A stretch of 64,000 bases of DNA from Adiantum capillus-veneris (GCA_014529385.2 CM043958.1:156401293-156465292), one strand, 5' to 3'. Positions 22,623-34,857 are shown, counted from the first letter of the stretch. Numbers and translations are program-made. The notes: generated by a model not told the origin, from the letters alone.

Positions 22623-23807
22623 TCATGTGGAGCGTCGCTCCAATATCACCACTCTTCCATCTCGGTAAAAGGCAATCTTGCCTTTTTCCCTTGCTGCGCT
22701 AATCTCTGGCATTACCTCCTGCATATGAGCGATCTGTGAGAGGGTGAGGTCATCCCCGAGAAAGATACCCGTTTTTTTAAGAGTTGGCCTTTTCTTCAGA
22801 AAGTCTTTCTTTGCTTCCATGGAGGGAAAACGGAGGATGAGTGCCCTTTCTTTCGAGGTTTTCCCATTGCTCCCATTTTTCTTCTTGTTGCCCACTCTCC
22901 AAGCTCTTGAGTGCATCGGCTCATGAACCCCCATCAAAGCCATGAGTTCTTTTACCTCTTCGTCTACATTATCTTTGTCTGTAAGACCGCAAATTCTCAC
23001 ATGTAGAGAGCGCACACGTGGTCTTTGCTCCTCTTCTAGGGTCAAGTTGATAATGGTGGGTGTCGACGTGGTTTCCTTGCTTTTCCCTTTCTTGGCCACC
23101 TCAATCCATTTCTGGGCTTCATCTGCCTTCTGCCGAGTCTTTGTAATAACGTCCACCCAGGAAGTAGTCATCTCTTTGTGCTGCTCTTCCCCCTCTTTGA
23201 TGGCTCGCACTTGCTCTTTGATTGAGTTTAGTTCTTCTATTACTGAGGGTTGTAGTTCTCCCTCTTCAAGTGTGTTTCGTGATTGTGCCTCTGCAAGCGC
23301 CTTCTTGAGTGATGCAATCTCTTCGTCTTGGGCTGTCACACGATCTCCCATTGCAGTGATCTTGCTTTCTTGTTCAAACACACGATCTTCGAGCATTTTT
23401 ATTGTGCCTAGCAGGTTGCGGTTGATCTTGTTAATAGTTTCTGTCATTTCTTCTTTGCATTTTTGAACTGTATCCTCTAAAGGATCGGGTTTATCATTCT
23501 GCTTCCTCACGCTTGGTCGTTGCCAGAAACGAGGTCTGCAGTTTTTGAGTTTCCTGTGATTCCCTGTAGAATTCCCTGTAAAATTCCGAATATTGCGCTC
23601 TCTGTTTGTCTTCAATTTCCTGCCGGGCTCTTCGAATGCTCGATTAGGTGTGTGCGTAACGGTGTGCGGGTCGACCTCTGAAGCAGTAGCTACAGGCGGG
23701 TGGTGCTGCAGTGGAGCAGCGTTGTTGGGGGTGGGGTGGGGGGGGGGGGGACAACGAGAGAGAGAAATGAAATGAAATGAGATGAAATGCCATATTAACG
23801 TCTTCAA
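22623..23807 (-). CDS. LINE ORF1 protein (coiled coil, RRM-like)
   Basis: An uninterrupted frame of up to 394 codons. The first 19 or so codons (to about 23757) come from the neighbouring LINE tail and GA tract, so the native start is probably lost or lies further in. Next come a Pro/His-rich stretch and basic residues. A coiled coil lies at about residues 115-200 (heptads rich in Glu, Lys, Leu, Ile). A C-terminal RNA-binding-like region is marked by SLHVRICGL, ALILRFPSMEAKKDFL and IAFYRDGRVVILE. Such ORF1 proteins bind LINE RNA. It ends with TGA at 22623-22625, directly in frame with ORF2. Confidence 0.85.
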   Translation of the reverse strand: MKTLIWHFISFHFISLSRCPPPPHPTPNNAAPLQHHPPVATASEVDPHTVTHTPNRAFEEPGRKLKTNRERNIRNFTGNSTGNHRKLKNCRPRFWQRPSVRKQNDKPDPLEDTVQKCKEEMTETINKINRNLLGTIKMLEDRVFEQESKITAMGDRVTAQDEEIASLKKALAEAQSRNTLEEGELQPSVIEELNSIKEQVRAIKEGEEQHKEMTTSWVDVITKTRQKADEAQKWIEVAKKGKSKETTSTPTIINLTLEEEQRPRVRSLHVRICGLTDKDNVDEEVKELMALMGVHEPMHSRAWRVGNKKKNGSNGKTSKERALILRFPSMEAKKDFLKKRPTLKKTGIFLGDDLTLSQIAHMQEVMPEISAAREKGKIAFYRDGRVVILERRST

Positions 23808-23994
23808 AAGGCCATAGTGACCTATGAGACCGGAAAGTTACAAGGCAGTGGACCTAAAAATAAATAAATAATAAATAAAAAAATAAAAAAATTGACCTCC
23901 TACGCATAGAAGAAGGGGGGAAGACATCCTACGTGTAAAAGAAAAGGGGGGGGACACCCTACGCGTAGAAGAAGGGGGGGGCACCTTACGAGCA

Positions 23995-24038
<44 letters not shown>

Positions 24039-24186
24039 ACCTTACGAGCGGCGCGTGGCGGGGCTGCAGGCGGAGCGAGGGGAGGGCGGGGTTGCAGAGG
24101 CAACGCAAGGGGAGGTGGCAGCGCAGGGGAGGGCAGCAAGCAGGAGCAGGGCAACGAGCAGGGCGCGAGGGCGAGCAGCAGCACAG

Positions 24187-24189
<3 letters not shown>
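23763..24189 (-). mobile_element. Second LINE of the same family, 3' end and GC-rich remnant
   Basis: 23763-23860 repeats the family 3' end. It is followed by an A/T-rich run, a degenerate 28-bp minisatellite (CCTACGCGTAGAAGAAGG-type units, about 23898-23990), a G tract (23996-24036) and a GC-rich block to 24189. The GC-rich block could be LINE 5' UTR. No coding domain survives. Confidence 0.55.
23996..24036. repeat. Poly(G) tract
   Basis: About 40 consecutive G. On this strand it could form G-quadruplexes. Its exact length is unreliable in sequencing. Confidence 0.9.

Positions 24190-24274
<85 letters not shown>
24190..24274. repeat. (GA)n microsatellite
   Basis: Pure GA for about 85 bp, ending exactly where the third LINE 3' end begins. 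Confidence 0.95.
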
Positions 24275-24278
<4 letters not shown>

Positions 24279-24494
24279 GAAATGAAATGAAATGTTATAT
24301 TAACGTCTTCAAAAGGCCAAAATGACCTATGAGACCAATTTGTTACAAAATAGTGAATCTGATACCATGTCTGGGTACAAAAGAAACTAGAACAAAATAC
24401 TACTGCTACAAGCTGGAACTATGTGATTGTGAAACAATGACAGAATGGGGGGTGGAGAAATGGTGAGGATCCATCCTCATTTGCATTCTGAGTG
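24275..24494 (-). mobile_element. Third LINE 3' fragment of the family
   Basis: It repeats the TATATTAACGTCTTCAAAAGG and GACCTATGAGACC blocks and is 5' truncated after about 220 bp. GA tracts lie on both sides (24190-24274 and 24495-24519). Confidence 0.8.
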
Positions 24495-24720
24495 GAGAGA
24501 GAGAGAGAGAGAGAGAGAGGGGCATTGCACAGCGGAGTTCTGCTCCTGCTCCTAGAAGCATTGGCCCCAAAGACTTGCGCCCCTTTCGGTATTTCTCAGA
24601 GCATCAGTACCCCTTAGCATCAACGTCCAGTCAAGAATAAAGAATAAAGAATAAAGAAAGTACTTGCTCTGGCAAGAGAGCAAGGGGCCCTTGAGGGATG
24701 GGACCCGACATCCCTGTGTC
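24495..24720 (-). repeat. gypsy LTR fragment, minus strand
   Basis: A GA tract is followed by CCTAGAAGCATTGGCCCC and the reverse of the CCGAAAGGGGCGC block, as in LTR-C (16328-16390). The far end fades near 24720. Confidence 0.7.
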
Positions 24721-24869
24721 GTCTCTTTTCGCTCTTTCGTCTCTCTCTTTTTTCAGTTCAGTTCAGTTCTTTCAAGCGAAGTAAAGTGTCCCTTGTGTTT
24801 GTGTGAGGAGTACTAGATCCGAGCAAATCCCTATTCTCTTCCGCAGCACCTGACAAGTTGTTTGTCTCA

Positions 24870-25470
24870 TAGATTTTTTGATTACATGGCATGCCTGTAT
24901 CTATAGTGTCAGATAGAGATCCCCGATTTACGAGCTTGTTTTGGAAAGCAATATGGGAGAATATAGGCACTTGGCTTAAATGCTCATCCTCGTTTCATCC
25001 ACAAACAGATGGGCAATCGGAGATAGCCAACTCAGTGGTTTTGGACTTGTTGAAGTCATATATCTCTAATCATAAGACTTAGTGGGAGAAGTACTTGCCT
25101 TTGGTGGAGTTTGCTTACAACAACACGGTTCATACATCTACGGGGAAGGCGCCATTTGAGATCGTTGAAGGTGCCAGAAAGGTTCCACCGATTCTGAGCA
25201 CCAAGGACAAGATTTTTGAGGTAGATCAATATACACGGGATCTAGACACTGCTTTTGCCAAGGTAAGGGAGGCTTTGGAGAAGTCTTAAGCACGACATAA
25301 GAAGGCAGCGGATAAGCATCGATGTGACTTGCAGTAAAAGGAAAATAATTGGGGGCTACTCAAGTTTGAGAAAGCACGCCTATGAAAGCGGAAGGGTAAG
25401 TAGAGGCGTTTTCCAAAGCTTAGTATGCGATATTATGGGCCCTTCCAGGTAAAGCAAAATATAAACGATG
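24870..25470 (+). pseudogene. gypsy integrase fragment (Gy-E)
   Basis: The sequence encodes VSDRDPRFTSLFWKAIWENIG, HPQTDGQSEIANS (catalytic Glu) and LPLVEFAYNN...STGKAPFEIVEG, then the start of the tail (KAADKHR). It is close to Gy-A integrase. The zinc domain, first Asp and 3' LTR are missing. A TAG at about 25081-25083 interrupts it. Confidence 0.85.
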
Positions 25471-26415
25471 TATCCTTCGAACAAGAACTGGTACTGGAGT
25501 ACAAAGCAATGCAATACATCAATACTGACAGGTATTAGTAGCAACTACATCACTAAAGCACTGCGGAGAGACTAGAAAAATTAAAACAGCAACCTCAAAA
25601 TGTAATCGGCTTCGTAATGCTCCATCACCCTCTTGTCAATGTGCTGTGCTTGTGCATTGCCATCCGTCTGCTGTTCATTAATTGCCGCCAACGGTCTCTA
25701 AGAGTCTCTCCAGCTCTGTCCTCTTATGGTAGAGACTTGGCCCCCAATATCCGCATTATAGAGTTGGTGTAAACCTGGGTATCAAATAGCTCCATTTTTT
25801 TGTGTGTGTATACACTCTCTCAAGTGCTTCCAAAGCCGCAAAACTGGTACAAGTCTAGTGCTGCCCTTTGAAAGTGGCCTCAAGTACAGAGGCTCTCACT
25901 TACTCAATTACCTCTCCTCTTAATGTGAATTACTCACCCAAGCTTGCGTGGACTTGGGTTGTGAGAAAGTGGAGAAGTCAACGATTAGCACGAAGTGTCT
26001 GAAGCTGTATGGTAGCATAAAAATATTACTACTTTAAAAAGCACCTGGAAATGCCACATCCTTGAATGGGCTGCTGTTGTGGCAAACATGACAAAATGAA
26101 GTGTTTCACAGTGCACAAAGATCCATTTACTTGCTTTCTTCATCAACTTTGGCTCTAGTGGGCATCGTGGTTCACCTGCGAGTGACACATGTGTTTGTCT
26201 AAGTTGCAAGGATTAGGGTGAAGATTTATTCAAGTTGGGGCATCCTTCCGATCAAGCCTCTTGTTTCAAACGTCGCACTGATGATACAGTATTTTGAGAG
26301 ACTTTTTACCAGAAACTTACATACCATGTCTGTTTTTAAGTCTTTAGCATATGAAGTGATTCTGGCTGCTTCCCTTGTATTGAAGATCCTCTCATTGGAA
26401 AATGTTGATTTATAG
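25471..26415. other. Spacer or intron upstream of the UBC exons
   Basis: No exon matching the N-terminal part of a UBC4/5/6-type enzyme and no known element were found here. The last 25 bp form a plausible intron end (TTGATTTATAG). Confidence 0.5.
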
Positions 26416-27139
26416 GTCCATATCAATCTGGGTTGTGGAAAATACGAGTTGAGCTACCTGATGCTTACCCTTACAAGTCTCCGTCTATTGGATTTGTGAA
26501 TAAGATCTACCACCCAAATGTGGATGAGATGTAAGGGAGAGATTTGTGTGCCATTGTGCACCCATGCAGGTAGTGTTTACTGATATGGAGTTTTGGGTGA
26601 ATGCATGCAGGTCAGGTTCCGTTTGCCTCGATGTCATCAATCAGACGTGGAGTCCCATGTTTGGTATGGCAGCATTTTGCCTTCTGATGCATCGTCTGTT
26701 GTAGTTTATGGGGACAGACTAGATGTCTTACCATATATACGTGCAATTTCCTGTGTCTTTGAAGTTCTAGTGTTTATCAGAAGCGATGCACATAGCCAAG
26801 TGAGAGCGGAACCGAAATTACCTTTAGAACAAAAAATTCTTTACAACTTTGTGTTTCCATTGGCAGCAACGGCCTGATGAGGTTGCTGACCATTTTCTGT
26901 TGTGTCGATGTCGGCATTTATTCCTCATAACCTGCTTAAGTTTGTATTTTGGGTCTGGCCAGACTTGTTGAATGTCTTTGAAGTCTTTCTTCCTCAGCTC
27001 CTCCTCTACCCAAATCCCACAGATCCCTTGAATGGAGAAGCTGCAGCACTCATGATGAGGGACCATGATCTGTATGAGAAAAAGGTTAAAGGTATGTTAA
27101 TCTAGCCAGAGTTACAAAGCACTAACCCTCTCTCTCTCT

Positions 27140-27192
<53 letters not shown>

Positions 27193-27625
27193 CTTTTTAA
27201 CATCTACGTGAGGCCGATGAGACAAATCAAGTATACATGTGTGTGTGTCCTCTGTCTGTCGGAAAAGACAAGTTCAGACTCCTACAAAATAAAAAAGAGA
27301 AGGACATCTGGTGGGTGATGAGATCTATGGGGATTGGTGGAGCTCTAGTACTAGGGATATGTGCATGTCTATATGCTGAGGGTAGTACAACCATGCAAAG
27401 GCATCAATCTAGCTAGCTTCATCCTATGCTAATGGGGGGTGTAAAATGTAGTACATGGGGGGGTTGGGAGCAGGGGCTGCCCTGATGAACGCCTTTGGGT
27501 GAGCTATCATTTGGGCTCGTCTCTCCTTATCAGCTCGATGTGCTCGAGTCTTGACCTCCTCGATCTGTCTACGGTGGAGAATGGCCCAGCTTTGAAGGCA
27601 TAGGTAGTTTTTTGGCATGATTAAC

Positions 27626-27685
<60 letters not shown>

Positions 27686-27902
27686 CTCTCTAAGCACATG
27701 CACGAGTGCAAGTCGAGTGAGGGTGCATAACCTGATGGATCTGTGAAGAGTTAACTTTTTAATCTGAGTTGCAGAGTACTGTGAGACATACGCCAAGCCA
27801 GAAAATATGGCCAATGAACCAGAACAGGACAGCAGTGATGAGGAGGTTAGTGAAGACTATCTGTCAAGCGAAGAGGAATTGGCTGGCCATGCAGACCCTT
27901 GA
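26416..27902 (+). CDS. Ubiquitin-conjugating enzyme E2 (UBC4/5/6 type), 3' four exons
   Basis: Exons 26416-26530, 26611-26663, 26963-27091 and 27775-27902 join in one frame with GT-AG introns and no stop before TGA at 27900. The first exon starts in phase 1 (the last two bases of a Ser codon). It encodes [20 protein letters not shown] and IYHPNVDEM, the E2 HPN motif. The second has [16 protein letters not shown] with the catalytic Cys at 26624-26626. The third has [20 protein letters not shown]. The last is acidic ([10 protein letters not shown]) and ends in GHADP, like the IAGK.DP end of plant UBC4/5/6 and animal UBE2H. It would carry ubiquitin to substrates. Exons for the first 45 or so residues are not in view, so it is either split by a very long intron or truncated. 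Confidence 0.93.
27128..27189. repeat. CT/GA microsatellite in UBC intron
   Basis: A (CT)5 run followed by a long (GA)n run lies about 40 bp after the splice donor at 27092. A second tract, (CT)n at 27631-27679, lies in the same 683-bp intron. Confidence 0.9.
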
Positions 27903-28300
27903 ATGATAAAGGTAGTCATACATTTACCACGGACTGCTCAAACACTTATTCTGTAAATCAATCTGAAATGTGTAAATATAAGCAGTGGGTCGTGCAAAAG
28001 GCTTGTGAAATATTGGTTGATTGTTAAGATGTGGAGGGAAGCGTGCCTTTTGTTGTGATGAGAGAAACACGGGAAAACCTGACTTATTTTCCCAGTAAGG
28101 TTGTGCCCAAAAACAGACTTTTGTCACCACTCTCCTGGAATTTTCATCATAGAGCTAACAACTTATGTTATCGTAGCTTGATTGACAAGGTGTCCTATGG
28201 GATTGTATCTGCGTCTCCAAATCTGGAGTTAAAGTGCCGTTGGCTTCTACTTGTCTTGATCACTGGATCTGCCTTAGTCAGGACTTAGCTCATTTAGTGA
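27903..28300 (+). other. Probable 3' UTR and downstream flank of the UBC gene
   Basis: This follows the UBC stop codon. A short open frame (28031-28288) has no recognisable motif. No canonical AATAAA was seen close by, so the transcript end is not determined. Confidence 0.4.
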
Positions 28301-31300
28301 GCAATTTGAAGCTTAGTGTGTGTACATGGGCTTGTCCCTTACTGGTTTTCTTGTCCCAATTGAAGGTACTACAACTCATTTCAACAAGCTATGCATAAAT
28401 GTCTCAAATCCAACTCTCTCTCTCTCTCTCTCCCGTTCCTTTTGTATATATGCATATACGCATTCATAAAATATCATGCAAATGTTGCTTCTACGCAAAT
28501 GACTTTGACTCCATGTGATAATGCATCTGAGCAAAATTCAAATCAAGATGATGCAATTCTTTCATTGGCCTGTATAGCCATGGTTGTTTGGCTTTCCATA
28601 GTTTTGAGGGTTAAATCATGCATTGAAATTTCTATAGTGAGAATGCAACATGCTATCAATGAGAATGTGCGTGCTAAGTCTTTTTGCAGAGTGAAAAGCC
28701 ACACTTTCAATAGAATGCTTTCTCCTAGCACTATCATGAAATTAGAGAGTGAAGTGATGAATTGGTAGGTTAAGAATCTAGTTATTTTGAGTAGCATCTA
28801 GTCACTTACATGTTTTCCTCAGTAGTGCACAGTTTTAGTGATGAAGGATAAAACAAAGGGAAAGGTAAATAGCTAAAGGAAACATAAAGGTAATGAGGAC
28901 TTGATTGGACTTGAATCCAAAATTATGAAAATGTACATACACATTGTGTGTGGTTGTTAGCAGGCTTCCGGTTTGGTGCCTTTGCGTTGCTTTGTAGATA
29001 TGAGCTGGCGGTAAGGCTGAAGCTATTCTTCTCACTAACGATCAAAAACAGCAAAGCGCAATATGTAATTAGCACTAGTTCGATGCCTCAAGTTTCAAGC
29101 TTAATTACTCTGTAGAATTATGATTGACTTTACAATCGTACACAGCCTCTGAATGTGACTTGATTCGAGAGAGGGAATTGCAAGACGGATGGTTTTGGGA
29201 AGTGCAGAAAGCTGATAACTGCTTAATACGAATTAAGCAAATCCCATTGACACACATCATGGTATCACTTCATCCACCTCGGTGAGCTGCGATCAAGTGT
29301 TTGAAGGGCTGAGTGTGAAGCTAAAGAGGTAGCTTCATCTCTTAAGGGGCTTAAGTATTCTTTAGCTCTGAGCATGAAATCTTTGACAAACCTTTATTTT
29401 CATTTTCATTATGGGCCTTCATTCAAAGTTGGTTACTGTTATGACGCTATTGTCCAGGTTTTATAGAAAGTCAAAGGCTCTTTTGAAATTAAGGCCCCAT
29501 AATGGCAAGGTACAGTTCCCATAGATATGGACCTCAAGGATTGACATCATGTAGAGCCCAAGTCCGCTCCATTGGCACGTGTGTAAGGATGTTATGGCTC
29601 TAAGGGAAAATTCATAATCACCGCAGCAATGTGCTGATTGAGTTTGTCTTGATATTTAAAGCATGTCATCGTTGCATGTTCCACATATAGCTCATATGAT
29701 GGTGTTCTTGGTGGTACCAACGTCTGTGATGGTGTTGCATCACATTCTTTGCCTTAAGCTCTCTCTTCCTTGCCTCTCCATATCCTTCCACACCAATTCC
29801 CCATGATATCTTTGAGAGTTTAGAGGCAAAAGCTACGGTTAGAGTTTTGGAAAGCTTTTGGTAGAGTTTTTTGAAAACCTGGATTTGGGATTGCAATGAA
29901 GAGAGGCAAGCCTTTATGCCACTATTCACCTTTAAAAGTTGTCTCTCATCTATAAGCCCAGGTGGTAGTAACATTTTCTATGAAAGACTAAATTAATAAT
30001 CAACTGTATTCACAATGCAAATGGGATATGCAAACTCCCCATGCAGCTCATTGAAATGTATCATTGAAGTGCTCCAATTATTGCAACACAAAACTGGTAG
30101 CTCCCCTCTCTTAGACTCGACCACTAAAAATGAAGCTTTGATGATCCAAAACTCTTCTAAAAGCCGCTGCAGTTGCATGAATTGAGGTCTTGTTAGCGTG
30201 GATCAATCGTTCAAATTTTGGACAATTGCTTGATAGGTTAACTTTTGCAATTTGACTTCGCATTTGGCTTCTCTAGTCTTGCATATCATTGCTATATTGT
30301 TCAAATCAAATTTTAGAGCTTTTTGGACACTTGAATTAATGATTGACAGTTTGAAGCCTCTATTAATTTTGGGTCTACCTATCCATTTTGTGAGAGGAAA
30401 TTTACTCTTAAAGTGGATTTCCATTTTTCATACTCACTTTGAAATACTTTTTGGCAAGGTTTGGCCCATCTTGACCCAAATAAAGAACTTACCAAGTTCT
30501 ACTTAATTTGCGTTGCACTTAATCTTCCATAGCTCATCTCCCTTGTGATGAACTTGAATGTAAACGTTGAATCTAGCATGCAGTGCAAGTGTACGGGATA
30601 AGAACCTCAAAGGCACCTAGTGCAAACCTAAGGCAGTGCACTATTTGAGGAATGATGTGCAACAATACAGTTGGCAGTGGGTGTTTGTCTTTCGATTGTA
30701 AAGTTGCTAACCTAGCATCTTATTTTCCAAAATCTTGGACTCTTATGCGTACCCCTGTAGCATAAGCAATGTACCTAACTCATGTATATGCATTCTAAAG
30801 GAAGCCAATCAAGGAAGGTCTTCCACACACATATGCATTGAGTACTAGTTAATTATCTACAAGATTAACACGTTTTATTTACATTCAATGACTAAAAACT
30901 TATGCAATCTAGTTTTAGGAGTGCAAATTGACTTGGTTGCTCGCTAGGCTTTTGGGACCATGCAATCTTACTTGGACATTTCTCAATCTTTATTGGATTG
31001 TTGCAGTATATGGCTGCTGCTTTTGTTGGTGGGCATCTTGGTGTTGATCCACGTGATTTGTATCCTCTTTTGCTTGGGTTTGTATGCTCACTCTTTAATT
31101 TCTACTTGGGCCCCTTCAATTTGTATCCAAGCTTGTTCTTTCCTATTTTTAGTTGAATGCAGTCAACATAGCATCCTTTATTGTTCATAATATTTGAAAA
31201 TTCAATTGCCATTGATGTCATCAACCATCAGTTGGCCATCAAGGTGCTTCAATCTACTTGTGCCATCACCAATGATGTCATTGATTGCAAAGGTTCGTAG

Positions 31301-31490
31301 GAATCTTGCATTGAGTTTTTGTTTTGCTTTCTTTAGGGTATATAGGAGAACTCAACCCCCTTCCTTGAACTCTTGGGGTTCTTGAATCCTTATTGTCCAG
31401 CCTTTCACCACCGCTTTTTCTATATACATCCCATAAATGCCTTGGAGTCTGATTTTATCAAGCCTTTTCTAGCGTGTCTCGTCAATTTTT
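28301..31490. other. AT-rich non-coding region
   Basis: Only short frames without motifs on either strand. No retroelement domain, tRNA or long repeat was recognised. A stretch at about 29660-29980 read on the minus strand resembles an LTR leader in style, but no second copy supports this. Confidence 0.4.
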
Positions 31491-31494
31491 AATT

Positions 31495-32290
31495 TTTCTC
31501 ATAGAGGCTTTGGGAGAAACTAAGAAACACTCTCACAAAATTGTTATTAAGAGGTAACCATTACCTTTACATCATGCTTTACTTATTTACTCATCATAAT
31601 GATGAGGTGGTGGGTCCATACTTAATGGGCATACTACCTCATTGAGTATGGTGCCTGGGAAAGGACGAGCATGTGTGCGTGCACGTACACGCGCACGCAC
31701 GCGCGCACACACACACACATTTAACCATCGTGTAACACCCATACAAAATGGCATGCACACACAAACATAATTTCATCCATGTGTATCATTTGACTTGAAG
31801 CATTCTCAACTCAAAGGTTTTGGACAAAAGAACTATGTTTCTCTTGGATAAGAATGAGTGTTGTGGGTCAAGATAGGAGGATATGTATAGATTTCTTCCT
31901 ATTGCAATACAATTTTGGGGTTCTATATGACCAATGTAGATAATATACATAGAATACTTATTTTTGTTGGAACCTCAACATGCATCAGGAGGAGCCACTC
32001 CTTGGTGGCTTATCATAAATAATGAATGTTTTATACCTAACACTTCAGCAATTGTTGTTTGACATTGAAGATAAAGAGCAACGACATCTAATATTGTAAT
32101 TTTAGGGTTTCGATATATAGGAAAACTAGAATGCACCTACCATTCTTAATTTGAAGCACAAAATTTTGAAATACAAAACCTACTCATTGTTTTGCGGTCA
32201 AGAGCCGTATGTATTTGAACATGTAAAAGTTCTCTTTTGTGGATAAGTAATATGATTATATTCAACGCACGCGTGTGTGCGTGCACGCGC
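31495..32290 (+). repeat. Dispersed repeat R2, copy 1
   Basis: The region aligns with 40628-41605. Shared blocks include GGCTTTGGGAGAAACTAAG, CTACCTCATTGAGTAT, GGAACCTCAACATGCATC/ACATCC, TTGTTTGACATTGAAGAT and TTTTGTGGATAAGTAATAT. It has no coding potential. It carries a CA/CG-rich stretch (31675-31720) and ends at a CT tract (32295-32347). Confidence 0.75.
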
Positions 32291-32294
32291 GCAT

Positions 32295-32347
<53 letters not shown>
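32295..32347. repeat. (CT)n microsatellite
   Basis: About 53 bp of CT directly after repeat R2 copy 1. Confidence 0.95.
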
Positions 32348-32351
<4 letters not shown>

Positions 32352-32929
32352 CTCTCGAATACTGATACAATTGTGGCTCTACACTAGACCAAGACTAGCT
32401 TACAAACTAAGTCTCACTACCTAACAGAATTGGGATTTTTTTCAACCAAAAAAATCCCATGGGATGGGCAATTACTCTGTACACATAAGCAATCTAGGAC
32501 TCCTTCTGAATTGAACTTAAATTCTCCCCTTAAAGGGAATCCGCTTAATCTTGGTGGGATAAACCCCTTCACTAGAAGAGTTTAAACTCCAAATCCCCAT
32601 ATGATGGGGCCCTTCACTAGGCACTTGGCCTCCCATGGTAAATTCTAAGAGTAAAAATGTTTTCCCAAATAAGGGAGCCTGGCTCATTTTTATGAGACAC
32701 ATCAATAATGGCTTGTATGCACTTTGCACGTTCCACTCCATGCCTCTCTCTCGAGAAACTCTCTCTCTGCTATACATGTGCACCGAGTGAGTGAAGGACT
32801 CCTCCTCTCTCCCACTGAGGTTGCCATGGCAACTGCCGCCTGTGTCATAATACCTCGGGATTCTAGCGTGTTGATGAACGAATATGGAAGGGATTCTCCT
32901 TGCTAATGCCAATGAGTACATCCATTGAA

Positions 32930-33130
32930 GGTGTGCTCCACTATTTAAACAAGGTGAGGGAGGCTCTATACCCCTCACTTAGACTTGTCCTTTGCGTATT
33001 GTGTGTGTATGTGAAAGGGAGTTGTTTTTGAGGGCTTCCTCTGCTCGATTGCTTGCTGTATAGCTATGGAGTTGGTGGAACTTGGGGGTACTTCTCACGT
33101 CGGTAGCTTACCATGAACTTCTCATTTTTT
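32930..33130 (+). repeat. Dispersed repeat R4, copy 1 (promoter-like)
   Basis: ATTTAAACAAGGTGAGGG followed by TACCCCTCACTTAGACTTGTC and TGTGTGTATGTGAAAG matches 34995-35175 with substitutions. A TATTTAAA box sits at the start of both copies, as in an LTR or gene promoter. No ORF. Confidence 0.55.
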
Positions 33131-33949
33131 ATTTCAAACATAGGACCTACTCTCACTTGGGTGGTGACATGATTAAGTTGAGCTTTGTTTTTTTCGATGC
33201 ACTGTTTGGTTTTTTATGGTATACCTTGGTTTGCAAGAAAACCTTTTACCTATGCAATTATGCTTGGGATTGTTTGGCTTGAGGTTTATTGGCTACGAAT
33301 AGTAGATCAGCCCGTTCAATTCACGTTATTTTTGTTCTCTCTACCTTTTTTTTTTGTATTAGACGACTTCGTTGTAGTGAGCTATACACTAGACAATGGG
33401 CCTGGATATTTAGATGGTTAAAAAACATGTGTGACTTTCGAGGCTCTTGCAAAAGCCAATCACATGTACTTTAGATTTGTGAATGTAGGGAATTGGCGCA
33501 CTATATGTGTCATTTCTTGCTATGGGTGGTGGTTGTTGCATCTGATACCGGGATGCACTGCTAACGTAATGATGTTGCCGCCTTTAGGATATTGTACTGC
33601 TCACTAGGGTTTCGATCATAATACAAGTGCTTATGTTTTTTTTTAATGATTAGACTAGCGGGTATATATTTTTTGGTGCAATCTCTTTTTGTAATTCAAT
33701 CTATGGAGTTATGTTGGCTTGACAGGCTTAGCTGAGGTTGATACCTAAACCAAAACAAAAGACATGTATGGTTCGTCTTAGAGTTGTATCTAATGATGAA
33801 GTATAGGCTACTATGGTCTGCCCGATGGCCTTTTGAAACCATGTACACTTGGTTGAGCTAGAAGTGGTGTTTAAATTGCTACATCAAGAAAGAGCAGGAC
33901 AACCTTGAAAAAAGTTTATGGTGTTATATGGCTGAGACATAAGTACAAA

Positions 33950-34555
33950 ATATCTTTGGGCTTTTAAATGGTATTAGGACACTTGGATCGGAAGGGGTGG
34001 TGGCCTTTCGATCAGAATGATATGTATATTAATATCTATTTAAGGTCTAATAAAAATAGGGATATATAAAAACCTTACATATAACTACTGCCATAATTTA
34101 AAAGGATAATGACTTTTTTACAAACATTGAAATGAACTTACACACCTTGTACTTTGAGAAACTGGATTACATATACCAATTTGAACATTTGTTTTAAGTT
34201 AAAAAAGTCGTAAGTTGGACATGGATAACAACTGATATAGTCCGTTGACACCTGTAAAATGCATTCAAGGCTAACATGCTTGTTGTCTTGTTATGGATGC
34301 ATGTGAGGACTCTATCCTTTCTTGGAAATTTTTTGGTTTAAAGAAAATGTCTTCTACCCTTGGCATACCAGGCTCTTGTCATCTCATGGAACATACGTGT
34401 ACTTCTACACTAGGATGAGACCTCATTCTTATAGCAATGTACAAAAACAGTCCTAAGACTGAGTTATTTTTGCACTAATAATTGTCACTTGTCTAAAGAG
34501 AGATGTCCTATGAATTGAAAATGTTCATTTATGTTGTATTATTTAAGTAAAACAA

Positions 34556-34594
<39 letters not shown>
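33950..34594 (+). repeat. Dispersed repeat R3, copy 1
   Basis: It shares with copies at 36120-36700 and 36815-37271 the blocks GTAAGTTGGACATG.ATAACAA, GGACTCTATCCTTTCTTG, CAGGCTCTTGTCATCTCATGG and GATGAGACCTCAT. It ends in a (CA)n tract (34557-34594) at the same place as copy 3. No coding capacity. Confidence 0.8.
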
Positions 34595-34595
<1 letters not shown>

Positions 34596-34857
34596 CCTGT
34601 TATTGCTCAAATTTTTTTCCCAAAAACATTAATGACATAGAACTTCTCCACCCTTCGTGGGATACTCTCCCTTAGTTGGTGGTTGCCCTTGGGGCTTATT
34701 CCTCATACAAACCCCTTCTTAGTAGAGCATGAGTCTTTCTCTAACTTGGGAAGTATGCCGTGCATCATTTCCTACTCTGTGCTGCGTTTACACTAACATT
34801 ACTCCCCACTCCTCCGTGTTTCCGCTCTTTGTTTTCATTCACTTCAGACACACCTAG

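Noticed and set aside
25471-26415. 5' exons of the UBC gene
   Set aside because: I looked for the basic N-terminal start and the DYKVEM-type segment and found neither in any plus-strand frame here.
29660-29980. Solo LTR on the minus strand
   Set aside because: It has a leader-like character and a TGTTAC start, but there is no second copy, PBS or target duplication to support it.
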